From a bacterium (GTDB taxonomy: Bacteria > Verrucomicrobiota > Verrucomicrobiae > Opitutales > Opitutaceae), in NCBI GenBank assembly GCA_021780625.1, contig JAJXYI010000712.1, positions 1 through 9,552 on the forward strand: a DNA stretch of 9,552 nt. The letters are read 5' to 3'. A program made the translations under genes and the position numbers. The number at the start of each line of letters is the position of its first letter. The stretch's first letter is position 1. Below the pieces are notes generated by a model. It saw only the letters and a list, made by a program, of their open reading frames with translations. It ran no database searches and was not told where the DNA came from. Shown piece after piece: positions 1-7,438 of the stretch.

Positions 1-1389
1 CACTACGGCCATCCCTCGGTCTTTGGCTTCATGCAGCTCGACCACCTGTGGAAGGCCCAGCACTGGAATCCGGAAAAGCTGATGGCCCTCTACAAGGCCG
101 CCGGCGCGAAGTACTTCGTCGCGCTCGCAAACCACCACGACAATTTCGACTGCTACAACTCGAAGTATCAGCCCTGGAACTCAGTCAACGTCGGTCCGAA
201 GAAGGACATCGTCGGCATCTGGGCCAAGGTCGCCCGCGAGGACGGGCTGCGCTTCGGCGTGAGCAATCACTCGTCACACGCCTGGCACTGGTTCCAGGTG
301 GCCTACGGCCACGACGTCACCGGCCCGCTTGCCGGCGTACCCTACGACGCCGCCCGTCTCACGAAGGCCGACGGCAAGGGGAAATGGTGGGATGGTCTCG
401 ATCCGAAGGACCTCTACTGCGGACTGCGCATCCCGATGCCGGCGAGCATCAAAACCCCCGCCGAGGCGGCGGACTGGCACGCCAAACACGACGGTTACTG
501 GTATGAGGGAATTCCGCCCTACGACAACGGCTATGCAGAGAAATGGTTCCTGCGCGCGCAGGACCTCCTGGACAAGTACCACCCTGACCTTCTCTATTTC
601 GACGACACCGAGCTTCCGCTCGGTCGATTTGGCAAGGCCATCGCCGCCCATTTCTACAACGCCAACATGGCTTGGCACCACGGCCAAAACGAAGCCGTCA
701 TCAACGCCAAGCACATGCAGCCAGACCATGCGCCCGCCGTCGTGTCTGACATCGAGCGCGGCATCGCCGAAGGCATTCGCAAGGAGCCGTGGCAGACCGA
801 CACGTGTATCGGCGATTGGCACTACAATATTCATGTCTTCGAACAGCACCGCTACAAGACCGTCGGCCAGGTGGTGCGCATGCTGTCCGACATCGTGAGC
901 AAGAACGGCAATCTGCTCCTGAGCATCCCGATCAAGGGCGACGGCACGATCGACTCCGACGAAGTTGCGTTCCTGCACGGCATGGCCGCGTGGATGTCGG
1001 TCAACAGCGAGGCCATCTTCTCCACGCGCCCCTGGGTCGTGTACGGCGAGGGACCGTCGACCGTCGTCAAGCCCGAGGCCGGGACCTTCGGCGGGGCTCG
1101 CGACGTTCAACAGGTCGTCTACACCTCCCAGGACATTCGTTTCACCACCAAGGGCGACTTCCTGTACGCGATCGACTTCGCGTGGCCCGAGAGTCACCAG
1201 ATTGTGATTACGTCCCTGGCCAAGGGCGGCGCCCATCTCGAGGGACGGAAGGTCGAAGCCGTATCCCTGCTCGGATACGATGGTGCCCTGTCCTGGACCT
1301 GGAACGACACGGGGCTCCACGTCTCATTGCCGGCCAAGGCGCCCAGCGCACACGCCTTCGTGGTGCGCGTGCGCCTGTCCAAGGCGTAA
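1..1389 (+). CDS. Alpha-L-fucosidase, GH29 family (5'-truncated by window edge)
   Basis: This is a retaining exo-glycosidase that removes terminal alpha-L-fucose from oligosaccharide side chains. The reading frame is open from base 1, so the true start lies upstream; the ATG at 31 is internal to the conserved domain. About 462 residues are visible. Numbering from base 1, HHDNFD at residues 45-50 followed by NSKYQPWNS matches the GH29 signature around the catalytic pocket. PDLLYFDDTE carries the expected nucleophile Asp at residue 201 (bases 601-603), corresponding to the family's W/Y-F-D motif. The C-terminal part, including RFTTKGDFLYAI, looks like the usual GH29 beta-sandwich. By comparison with family members roughly 100 N-terminal residues, including any signal peptide, are missing from view. 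It is followed by a 214-bp spacer and then an esterase gene on the same strand. Family assignment is firm; the exact linkage cleaved is not readable from sequence. Confidence 0.95.
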   Translation, partial: HYGHPSVFGFMQLDHLWKAQHWNPEKLMALYKAAGAKYFVALANHHDNFDCYNSKYQPWNSVNVGPKKDIVGIWAKVAREDGLRFGVSNHSSHAWHWFQVAYGHDVTGPLAGVPYDAARLTKADGKGKWWDGLDPKDLYCGLRIPMPASIKTPAEAADWHAKHDGYWYEGIPPYDNGYAEKWFLRAQDLLDKYHPDLLYFDDTELPLGRFGKAIAAHFYNANMAWHHGQNEAVINAKHMQPDHAPAVVSDIERGIAEGIRKEPWQTDTCIGDWHYNIHVFEQHRYKTVGQVVRMLSDIVSKNGNLLLSIPIKGDGTIDSDEVAFLHGMAAWMSVNSEAIFSTRPWVVYGEGPSTVVKPEAGTFGGARDVQQVVYTSQDIRFTTKGDFLYAIDFAWPESHQIVITSLAKGGAHLEGRKVEAVSLLGYDGALSWTWNDTGLHVSLPAKAPSAHAFVVRVRLSKA

Positions 1390-1492
1390 CCCGCAGCCGC
1401 CGACAATGCTTCGTCCGTTGCCCGCGCCGGTCAACCGGCGTCGGGCGGTGGGACGCAGCCGACGCACCGCCACCGACCGGCGGCCGCACAGA

Positions 1493-1508
1493 CTTTCGAT
1501 TTCGAAAG
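1493..1508 (+). other. Small hairpin CTTTCG/CGAAAG
   Basis: A 6-bp perfect stem (CTTTCG at 1493-1498, CGAAAG at 1503-1508) encloses a 4-base ATTT loop. It sits ten bases before the larger hairpin in the same spacer. On its own it is short enough to occur by chance; it is recorded because the two together form a tandem hairpin between the fucosidase and esterase genes. Confidence 0.3.
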
Positions 1509-1517
1509 CCATGACAC

Positions 1518-1545
1518 CCGGAAGCTGCCGCCCTGCAGCTTCCGG
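1518..1545 (+). terminator. Perfect 11-bp hairpin downstream of the fucosidase gene, possible terminator or mRNA-processing element
   Basis: CCGGAAGCTGC (1518-1528) and GCAGCTTCCGG (1535-1545) are exact reverse complements around a 6-base loop CGCCCT. The hairpin lies 129 bp after the fucosidase stop and 58 bp before the next start. It has no trailing T-run, so it is not a classical intrinsic terminator. It could instead protect the upstream mRNA 3' end, attenuate expression of the downstream genes, or be a single REP-like palindrome. The rest of the spacer 1390-1603 shows no gene and no clear ribosome binding site. Confidence 0.4.
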
Positions 1546-1603
1546 CGCGCCGTCCAATCGCGCCGCGCACCTACCTCTCTAAACGTTCACACGAGCCAAT
1601 CCC

Positions 1604-3544
1604 ATGATCCATCTCCTCCTCGCCTCCCTGTTCTGCGACCACATGGTGCTCCAGCGAAACCAGGCCAACCCCATCTGGGGCTGGGACCGGCCGCGCCAGG
1701 AGATCGTCCTTACCGTCGAGGAGGGACCTGCCACAATCGCCCCGTTGCACATTCGCACAGGCGACGATGGCTCGTGGCATGCGGTCCTTCCGCCGCTGCC
1801 CGCGGGCGGCCCTTATCGCATCCAAATTTCCGACGGCACCACGGAGCGCACGATCCACGACGTACTGGTCGGCGAAGTCTGGGTCGCGTCGGGTCAGTCG
1901 AACATGGAACGGGCCCTCAATGACTCGGCGGGCGCTGCCACCACCATCGCCACCGAAACCACGCCAGAAATCCGGGAGTTCAAGGTGACGCGCACGACCG
2001 CGCTCGAGCCACGCCGCGAGGTGGGCGGCCAGTGGACCGTATGCTCTCCCGCCACCGCGGGAAGCTTCTCGGCCGTCGCCACCTACTTCGCGCTCGAGCT
2101 GCACCGCCGCCTTCACGTGCCCGTGGGCATCGTGAACTCCACCTGGGGCGGCACCCGAATCCAGGCGTGGGCGAGTGTGCCCGCGCAGCGCGCCGTGTCC
2201 GACGTGGACGGCGAACTCGCCCACATCGCGGCGCTCGCTCCCGAGATGCCGAAGCTCAAGGCCGCCTACGACACCAAGCTCAGGGCATGGGAACACCAGA
2301 ATCTCGCAACCGACACGGGTATCGCGCCTGAGGCCACCGGCTGGGCGAATCCAGCCACGAGCGACGCAACCTGGAAGACACTCCCGCTCCCTGCCTATTG
2401 GCAACGCCACGGGCTGAAGTTCAACGGCGCCGTCTGGTTTCGCACTCACGTCGCGATCCCGGCCGCCTGGGCGGGCCGCGACCTCGACCTGAACCTGGGG
2501 CCGATCGACGATTTCGACACGACCTACTTCAACGGCGTCGAAGTCGGACACATGGGTGCCGAACATGACGACGCCTACCAGATCCCGCGCCACTACGTCA
2601 TCCCGGCCCGACTGGTAAAGGCGGGCGAGGCGACGATCGCGGTGCGCGTCTTCGACCGCGGCGGCGACGGCGGCTTTGGCGGGACGGAGTCCTCCATGAG
2701 CTTGTCCCCTGTCGGCGAGAAAGGCCCCTCCATCCCCCTCGCGGGCGCATGGCGTTATCGGGTCGAGCGCCCGATTCCCCTCGTCGTCGCGGACTGGTCT
2801 AAATATCCGCTTCCTGATTACCCAATGCCCCAGGATCATCCCGGCGCGCTCTTCAACGGCATGATCGCTCCGCTCATCCCCTACGGCATCCGGGGCGTCA
2901 TCTGGTATCAGGGAGAAAACAACACGGACGCCCCCCGCCACTATCACGCCCTGTTCACCGCCATGATCCGCGACTGGCGCACGCGCTGGGGCCAGGGCCA
3001 GTTTCCCTTCGATTTCGTGCAGCTCGCCAACTACAAGGGCGGCCCGGGCTGGCCGCTCATCCGCGAGCAGCAGGCCATGACCCTCGCCGAACCGGAGACC
3101 GGGATGGCCGTCATCATCGACATCGGGGATCCGGACAACATTCATCCGGCCGACAAGCGCGACGTGGGGCACCGCCTCGCCCTCCTCGCCCGTTCGCAGG
3201 TCTACGGCGAACCCGGAATCGTCACCTCCGGGCCAACCCTCGAGCGCGTGGAAATCGTGGGCAATTGCGTGAAGATTCACTGGGCCCACGCGGACGGACT
3301 CAGGACGCGCACCGGCGCCTCCCAGGTGCTGGGCATTCAGCTCGCCGGCACCGATGGTCGCTTCGTTACCGCCACCGCCAAGATCACCGGAACCGACTCC
3401 GTCGTCGCCGTCTCCCCGGACGTGCCAGCGCCCGTCGCCGTTCGTTACGACTTCGCGGACAACCCGGATGGAAACCTCGAAAACGCAGCCGGGCTTCCCG
3501 CCGCCCCGTTCCGCACGGACATTCTTGCGACATCACAGCCATGA
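1604..3544 (+). CDS. Sialate O-acetylesterase-type SGNH esterase (carbohydrate acetylesterase)
   Basis: This 646-residue protein is an SGNH-fold esterase of the sialate-O-acetylesterase family. In plant-polysaccharide loci such enzymes are usually taken to remove O-acetyl groups from glycans. The N-terminus has the family hallmark LFCDHMVLQR (residues 9-18). The nucleophile is Ser99 in GQSNM, and the catalytic Asp/His pair is D511 and H514 in DNIH. WYQGENN is a further conserved SGNH block. A jelly-roll segment (about residues 240-380, AVWFRTHVAIP and FNGVEVG) is inserted into the esterase fold, as usual for this family, and the end (VRYDFADNPDGNLENAAGLPAAPFRTD) is the typical C-terminal beta piece. 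ATG at 1604 is the only usable start because an in-frame TAA lies at 1580-1582. No signal peptide is visible: the conserved fold begins by about residue 8. The stop overlaps the next gene's start, implying co-translation. Family call is strong; substrate is inferred. Confidence 0.9.
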   Translation: MIHLLLASLFCDHMVLQRNQANPIWGWDRPRQEIVLTVEEGPATIAPLHIRTGDDGSWHAVLPPLPAGGPYRIQISDGTTERTIHDVLVGEVWVASGQSNMERALNDSAGAATTIATETTPEIREFKVTRTTALEPRREVGGQWTVCSPATAGSFSAVATYFALELHRRLHVPVGIVNSTWGGTRIQAWASVPAQRAVSDVDGELAHIAALAPEMPKLKAAYDTKLRAWEHQNLATDTGIAPEATGWANPATSDATWKTLPLPAYWQRHGLKFNGAVWFRTHVAIPAAWAGRDLDLNLGPIDDFDTTYFNGVEVGHMGAEHDDAYQIPRHYVIPARLVKAGEATIAVRVFDRGGDGGFGGTESSMSLSPVGEKGPSIPLAGAWRYRVERPIPLVVADWSKYPLPDYPMPQDHPGALFNGMIAPLIPYGIRGVIWYQGENNTDAPRHYHALFTAMIRDWRTRWGQGQFPFDFVQLANYKGGPGWPLIREQQAMTLAEPETGMAVIIDIGDPDNIHPADKRDVGHRLALLARSQVYGEPGIVTSGPTLERVEIVGNCVKIHWAHADGLRTRTGASQVLGIQLAGTDGRFVTATAKITGTDSVVAVSPDVPAPVAVRYDFADNPDGNLENAAGLPAAPFRTDILATSQP

Positions 3545-6159
3545 CGTACCCGCGCATTGCCGTTCGCGTCAGACCCGGCCTCCTGCTGCTCCTGATGTTG
3601 GTGTGCGTGGGCCGGATCGTCGCTGCGGCTGCGGTGCCTCTCCGCCAGGTCGAGAACTTCAACCGCGGCTGGCATTTTGCGCTGGGCGATCATCCGGGAG
3701 CCAAGGCTCCCTGTTACGATGACTCCGGCTGGCAACGTGTCGGTCTGCCCCATTCGTTCAGCATCCCCTCCTTTGCCGCCGGCAATTCGTTTTATGTCGG
3801 TTACGGATGGTACCGGAAGCAATTCACGATTCCTGACAGCTGGACCGGGAAACGGCTGTTCCTCGATTTTGACGGAGCGTTCCAGGATGCGAAGATCTTC
3901 GTCAACGGACGCGAAGTCGGACGACATCAGGGCGGCTATACGGGATTTGAAATCGAGATCACCGATGCCGCCCACGTGGGCCGGAACCTCGTCGCCGTCC
4001 GCCTCAACAACCGCTGGAACCCCCAGCTCGCCCCACGCGCCGGGGAGCACGAGTTCCGAGGCGGGCTGTACCGGGACGTCTGGCTGGTCGCCACCAATCC
4101 ACTACACGTGACCTGGTACGGCACTTTCGTCACCACCCCAACCGTATCAGCCAACTCAGGCACGGTGAATGTGAAGACCGAGGTCATCAACCAGTCGCCC
4201 GTCCGCAAGGTCTGCACCGTCCAAACGCGGGTGGTCGATCCTTCGGGCCGGACCCTCGAAACGATGTCCTCGATGCGCAGCCTCCGCCCCGGCCAGACCA
4301 TCACCTTCGACCAGACGAGTTCACCCATCCCGCACCCCAAGCTTTGGTCGCCCGACCATCCCACGCTGTACTCAGTCCTCACCACCCTCTGCGACGGCGA
4401 CCATCCGGTCGATGACTTCAAGTCCCCGCTCGGATTCCGCTGGTTCAAATTCACCGCGCATCACGGATTCTTCCTCAACGGAAAACACCTGTATTTCAAA
4501 GGCGCCAACGCGCACCAGGATCACGCAGGCTGGGGCGACGCGGTCGCCGACAGCGGGTTTTATCGCGACGTGGGGATGCTCAAGGACGCGGGCTTCGATT
4601 TCATCCGGGGCTCTCACTACCCGCATGCTCCAGCCTTCGCGTCGGCCTGCGACAAACTCGGCATGCTCTTCTGGTCCGAGAACTGTTTCTGGGGCACCGC
4701 GGGCTTCAATAGCCCCTGGGGGGCGAGCGCGTATCCGGTGCACGAGGCCAACGACGCGGGATTCGAAGCCAGTGTGAAGGCAAGCCTCCGGGCCATGATC
4801 CGCATCAACCGGAACCACCCGAGCATCATCGTCTGGAGCATGTGCAACGAAGTGTTCTTCTCGGCGCCCCAGGTCATGCCGAAGGTCCGGCGCTTCCTGA
4901 AGGAACTGGTCGCCTATTCCCATGAACTGGATCCGACGCGGCCCGCGGCCATCGGCGGGTGCCAGCGCGGCGATCTCGACAAACTCGGGGACGTCGCCGG
5001 TTACAACGGGGATGGCGCCCGCCTGTTTCCAAATCCGGGCATCCCCAACGTCGTCACCGAATACGGCTCCACGATGGTCGACCGCCCGGGCGAATACGCG
5101 CCCGGCTGGGGCGACCTGCCGGAGACGCCCGGAGCCACCCCGGGCAAGGAAGGCTCCTGGCGTCTTCCGTGGCGAAGCGGCGAAGCGATCTGGTGCGGGT
5201 TCGATCACGCCAGCATTGCCGGTCATCGCTTCGGATCGATGGGGCTCATCGACTACTTCCGACTCCCGAAACGCCAGTGGTATTGGTATCGCAACGCCTA
5301 CCGCCACATTCCCCCGCCTCCGTGGCCCAAAGCCGGCATTCCGGCCGCCCTGCGCCTCTCCGCCGACACGACCACACTGCGCTCCCCCGATGGCACCGAC
5401 GACGCGCAGGTGATCGTCACCGTCGTCGACAAGGGTGGGACCGCGCTCAGCAACTGCCCTCCCGTGACGCTCTCGATCGTCTCCGGCCCCGGCCAGTTTC
5501 CCACTGGCCCGAGCATCACCTTTGCCGCGGACACGGACATTCCGATCCGGGATGGTGAAGCCGCGATCGAATTCCGATCCTACCACGCCGGTGAAACCCT
5601 CATCCAGGCGACCTCTCCGGGCCTGAGACCTGCGACGCTGAAGATCACCACGGAGGGAACGCCGCGGTTCATCCCGGGCGTCACGCGCCGCGTCGCGCCA
5701 CGCCCCTATCGACGGTACACCGCCGCGGCCGCGGCCGAAGCGGCCCGAACCTTCGGTATTCAGAATCCCACTCGCGCGAGCACCGAAGCACCGGGTCACG
5801 CCGCACGCCTCGCCAACGATGGGAATCCCGCTTCCTGCTGGGAACCGGAGCCGGGCGACCGCACGCCCTGGCTCAGCATCGACCTCGAGCGCATCGTGAC
5901 GGTGAAAGCCGTCCACCTCATCTTTTCCACCGCTGGATCCTGGCACTACCGGATCGAAACCTCCCCGGATGGCGAAGGGCATTGGCAGGTCATCGACGAC
6001 CAGACCCATGCGAGGCCGGGCGGTACCGCTCGCCTGGATGCGGTCCACGGCACGCCAGCCCAAACGCGTTTCGTGCGGATCATCCTCACGGGCTGGCCTG
6101 CAGGGTCACTCCCCGGCGTCGCCGAGTTAAGCGTTGAGGGCGAGGCTTCGGCACGATGA
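3541..6159 (+). CDS. Secreted GH2 glycoside hydrolase (beta-galactosidase type) with C-terminal Ig-like and F5/8-type domains
   Basis: This is a retaining GH2 exo-glycosidase of 872 residues. The start at 3541 is chosen because ATGA overlaps the esterase stop and because it opens a signal peptide: a positive N-region, a leucine-rich core (residues 14-21) and a likely cleavage near Ala29-Ala31. Further upstream in-frame codons overlap the esterase gene and look like shadow coding. Domain order is: sugar-binding jelly roll (about 33-190, WYRKQFTIP, FVNGREVGRHQGGYTGF), Ig-like (195-295), TIM barrel (about 297-590), bacterial Ig-like (about 599-704), and an F5/8 type C/CBM32-like domain (about 735-872, with LANDGNPASCWEPE and WLSIDLE). 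The acid/base is Glu437 in WSMCNE and the nucleophile Glu507 in VVTEYGS. Beta-galactosidase is the best guess; beta-glucuronidase or beta-mannosidase activity within GH2 cannot be excluded. The C-terminal domains suggest binding to glycan. Confidence 0.93.
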   Translation: MTYPRIAVRVRPGLLLLLMLVCVGRIVAAAAVPLRQVENFNRGWHFALGDHPGAKAPCYDDSGWQRVGLPHSFSIPSFAAGNSFYVGYGWYRKQFTIPDSWTGKRLFLDFDGAFQDAKIFVNGREVGRHQGGYTGFEIEITDAAHVGRNLVAVRLNNRWNPQLAPRAGEHEFRGGLYRDVWLVATNPLHVTWYGTFVTTPTVSANSGTVNVKTEVINQSPVRKVCTVQTRVVDPSGRTLETMSSMRSLRPGQTITFDQTSSPIPHPKLWSPDHPTLYSVLTTLCDGDHPVDDFKSPLGFRWFKFTAHHGFFLNGKHLYFKGANAHQDHAGWGDAVADSGFYRDVGMLKDAGFDFIRGSHYPHAPAFASACDKLGMLFWSENCFWGTAGFNSPWGASAYPVHEANDAGFEASVKASLRAMIRINRNHPSIIVWSMCNEVFFSAPQVMPKVRRFLKELVAYSHELDPTRPAAIGGCQRGDLDKLGDVAGYNGDGARLFPNPGIPNVVTEYGSTMVDRPGEYAPGWGDLPETPGATPGKEGSWRLPWRSGEAIWCGFDHASIAGHRFGSMGLIDYFRLPKRQWYWYRNAYRHIPPPPWPKAGIPAALRLSADTTTLRSPDGTDDAQVIVTVVDKGGTALSNCPPVTLSIVSGPGQFPTGPSITFAADTDIPIRDGEAAIEFRSYHAGETLIQATSPGLRPATLKITTEGTPRFIPGVTRRVAPRPYRRYTAAAAAEAARTFGIQNPTRASTEAPGHAARLANDGNPASCWEPEPGDRTPWLSIDLERIVTVKAVHLIFSTAGSWHYRIETSPDGEGHWQVIDDQTHARPGGTARLDAVHGTPAQTRFVRIILTGWPAGSLPGVAELSVEGEASAR

Positions 6160-6226
6160 ATTCCAAACGATGATCGAGCCTTTCTCGTACGATCACTGAT
6201 CGGCCGATAATTTTGCACACCACGCC

Positions 6227-7177
6227 ATGAAGCCCAACGCGATCGCCCTAGTCATCCTTCCCCTCCTGCTCGCAACCAGCACCTGCCTGTTTGGCCAGAG
6301 CGAAACCATCACCCTTTGGAAAGGCGGTGCTCCTGGAGCCAAGGTCAATCCCGCCTACAAAACGACCGTCGACGACTCCGGTGGCTGGGTGAAGATGCGC
6401 TTCGTCACCGATCCCACTCTCGACGTCTATCCGGCCCCCGCCGACCGTGCGAACGGCACCGCAGTGATCATCTGCCCGGGCGGAGCCTACTGGGCGCTGG
6501 CGATCAAACACGAGGGTTCGGACGTGGCCCACTGGTTGAATTCGATCGGCGTCACCGCCTTCGTATTGAAATACCGCCTACCCGACGACTCGATCATGGT
6601 GAACAAGGCGATCGGCCCCATGGAGGACGGGCAGCGGGCGATCCGCATCGTGCGCCGGGACGCCCGGAAGTGGCACATCGATCCCGACCGGATCGGCATC
6701 ATGGGGTTCTCCGCCGGCGGCCACCTGGCGGCAACGCTGTCCACACAATTCAACTACAAGGCCTACAAGCCTGCGCACCCGACCAGCGCCAAGCCCGATT
6801 TCTCCATCCTGGTTTATCCCGTCATTTCGATGGAGCCGGACGTCACCCATCCCGGATCGCGTGAAAATCTCCTGGGCAAGAATCCCTCGCCCGCATTGGT
6901 GCGGCAGTTCTCGAACGAACTGCAGGTGACGGCCCAAACTCCACCGACCTTCATCGCCCTGTCCGCGGACGATCCCGTCGTCCCGGTCGAAGGCAGCTTC
7001 CGATACGCGGAGGCGTTGATTCGCCATCACGTGCCCTGCGAACTCCATGTCTACCAGTCCGGCGGACATGGCTACGGACTGGGGCGTACCGAAAACACGG
7101 AATCGACCTGGCCCACCGCGTGCCAGAACTGGCTCCGGATGCGCGGCCTCCTGAACCCGAGCCACGACCGCAGTTGA
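6227..7177 (+). CDS. Secreted alpha/beta-hydrolase esterase (BD-FAE / acetylxylan-esterase-like)
   Basis: This 316-residue serine esterase has an alpha/beta-hydrolase fold and resembles polysaccharide-associated acetyl or feruloyl esterases (BD-FAE-like). An N-terminal signal peptide (hydrophobic residues 5-17, probable cleavage after Gly23, LFG-QS) indicates export. The oxyanion-hole motif PGG is at residues 84-86. The nucleophile elbow GFSAGG places the catalytic serine at 162. The acid is in SADDPVVP (probably Asp249, alternatively Asp248) and the catalytic histidine is His281 in SGGHGYG. Length and motif spacing are complete for the family, so the gene looks intact. It lies 67 bp after the GH2 stop on the same strand, so it may belong to the same transcript; no strong ribosome binding site precedes ATG 6227. 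Deacetylation of the same glycan attacked by its neighbours is the likely role. A general lipase- or peptidase-like activity is less likely given the context. Confidence 0.88.
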   Translation: MKPNAIALVILPLLLATSTCLFGQSETITLWKGGAPGAKVNPAYKTTVDDSGGWVKMRFVTDPTLDVYPAPADRANGTAVIICPGGAYWALAIKHEGSDVAHWLNSIGVTAFVLKYRLPDDSIMVNKAIGPMEDGQRAIRIVRRDARKWHIDPDRIGIMGFSAGGHLAATLSTQFNYKAYKPAHPTSAKPDFSILVYPVISMEPDVTHPGSRENLLGKNPSPALVRQFSNELQVTAQTPPTFIALSADDPVVPVEGSFRYAEALIRHHVPCELHVYQSGGHGYGLGRTENTESTWPTACQNWLRMRGLLNPSHDRS

Positions 7178-7187
7178 GCCACACAGT

Positions 7188-7204
7188 TGTGGAGTGCGGT
7201 GGCC
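7188..7204 (+). repeat. Left 17-bp inverted end of the repeat mosaic
   Basis: TGTGGAGTGCGGTGGCC. It pairs with 7439-7455 at 16 of 17 positions and matches 7280-7296 at 15 of 17 in direct orientation. Its first five bases also form a small 5-bp stem with CCACA at 7179-7183, right after the esterase stop codon. Confidence 0.75.
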
Positions 7205-7213
7205 GGTGGCCGA

Positions 7214-7248
7214 AGAATCCAGAATTCAGAATCCAGGAGTCAGAATAA
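7214..7248 (+). repeat. Heptamer tandem repeat, consensus AGAATYC
   Basis: Five consecutive 7-base units are readable: AGAATCC, AGAATTC, AGAATCC, AGGAGTC, AGAATAA. The first three differ at only one position; the last two are diverged. The segment is much richer in A+T than its surroundings. A 7-base period is not a codon multiple, which argues against coding use here. Confidence 0.7.
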
Positions 7249-7279
7249 TGACGCCTCAGCCTGCCGGCCGCTGGTGGCC

Positions 7280-7296
7280 CGTGGAATGCGGTGGCC
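7280..7296 (+). repeat. Internal direct copy of the 17-bp end repeat
   Basis: CGTGGAATGCGGTGGCC differs from the left end (7188-7204) at two positions and lies 92 bp downstream in the same orientation. Its presence shows that the 17-mer is a reused unit in this gap and not a one-off inverted pair. Confidence 0.65.
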
Positions 7297-7304
7297 CGAC
7301 ACCG

Positions 7305-7320
7305 TCCCGCGCCTGCGGGA
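7305..7320 (+). other. Hairpin TCCCGC/GCGGGA
   Basis: A perfect 6-bp stem (7305-7310 with 7315-7320) encloses a GCCT loop. It is the first of four consecutive hairpins inside the mosaic and sits directly before the CGCGAG/CTCGCG module. Confidence 0.5.
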
Positions 7321-7321
7321 A

Positions 7322-7367
7322 CGCGAGACCTGTCGAAGATCCTGAGCGAAGTCGAACGGGACTCGCG
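7322..7367 (+). repeat. Stem-bounded module containing a TCGAAG...CCTGAGCGAAGTCGAAC element
   Basis: CGCGAG (7322-7327) and CTCGCG (7362-7367) are inverted copies that frame TGTCGAAG (7331-7338) and CCTGAGCGAAGTCGAAC (7341-7357). Inside, CGAAG occurs twice in the same orientation. From memory, sequences of the TCGAC-TTCGCTCAGG type recur in intergenic DNA of many unrelated bacteria, so this looks like a known but poorly explained dispersed motif. That recollection needs a database check. Confidence 0.5.
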
Positions 7368-7370
7368 CCC

Positions 7371-7395
7371 GGAGGTTTCGGAGTCCGAAACCTCC
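7371..7395 (+). other. Perfect 11-bp hairpin in the repeat mosaic
   Basis: GGAGGTTTCGG (7371-7381) and CCGAAACCTCC (7385-7395) are exact reverse complements with a 3-base AGT loop, making it the strongest hairpin in the gap. It has no following T-run. It could end transcripts coming from the upstream esterase gene, in either direction, or be part of a mobile palindrome. Confidence 0.6.
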
Positions 7396-7404
7396 CGAAC
7401 CCGT

Positions 7405-7422
7405 GGGCGGTCAGGCCCGCCC
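7405..7422 (+). other. Hairpin GGGCGG/CCGCCC
   Basis: A 6-bp GC stem (7405-7410 with 7417-7422) with a 6-base loop, extendable by G-T wobble pairs. It is the last hairpin before the right inverted end of the mosaic. Confidence 0.45.
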
Positions 7423-7438
7423 GTCGACGGCGGTGCCA

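Noticed and set aside
1571..3289. Long open frame (572 codons) on the minus strand opposite the esterase gene
   Set aside because: The plus strand encodes a clear SGNH esterase with all catalytic motifs; the antisense frame has no recognisable domain and is a typical shadow in GC-rich DNA.
3265..3540. In-frame upstream extension of the GH2 gene
   Set aside because: It lies wholly inside the esterase coding region in another frame, its translation is arginine-rich without family similarity, and the signal peptide starts exactly at 3541.
6173..6197. Hairpin TGATCG...CGATCA between GH2 and esterase genes
   Set aside because: A 6-bp stem with a 13-base loop and no T-run; too weak to call a terminator.
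6183..6211. Possible promoter with GATAAT (6206-6211) before the alpha/beta hydrolase
   Set aside because: The hexamer is a decent -10 match in an AT-rich spot, but the sequence 17 bp upstream (TCTCGT) is a poor -35, so this is not distinguishable from chance.
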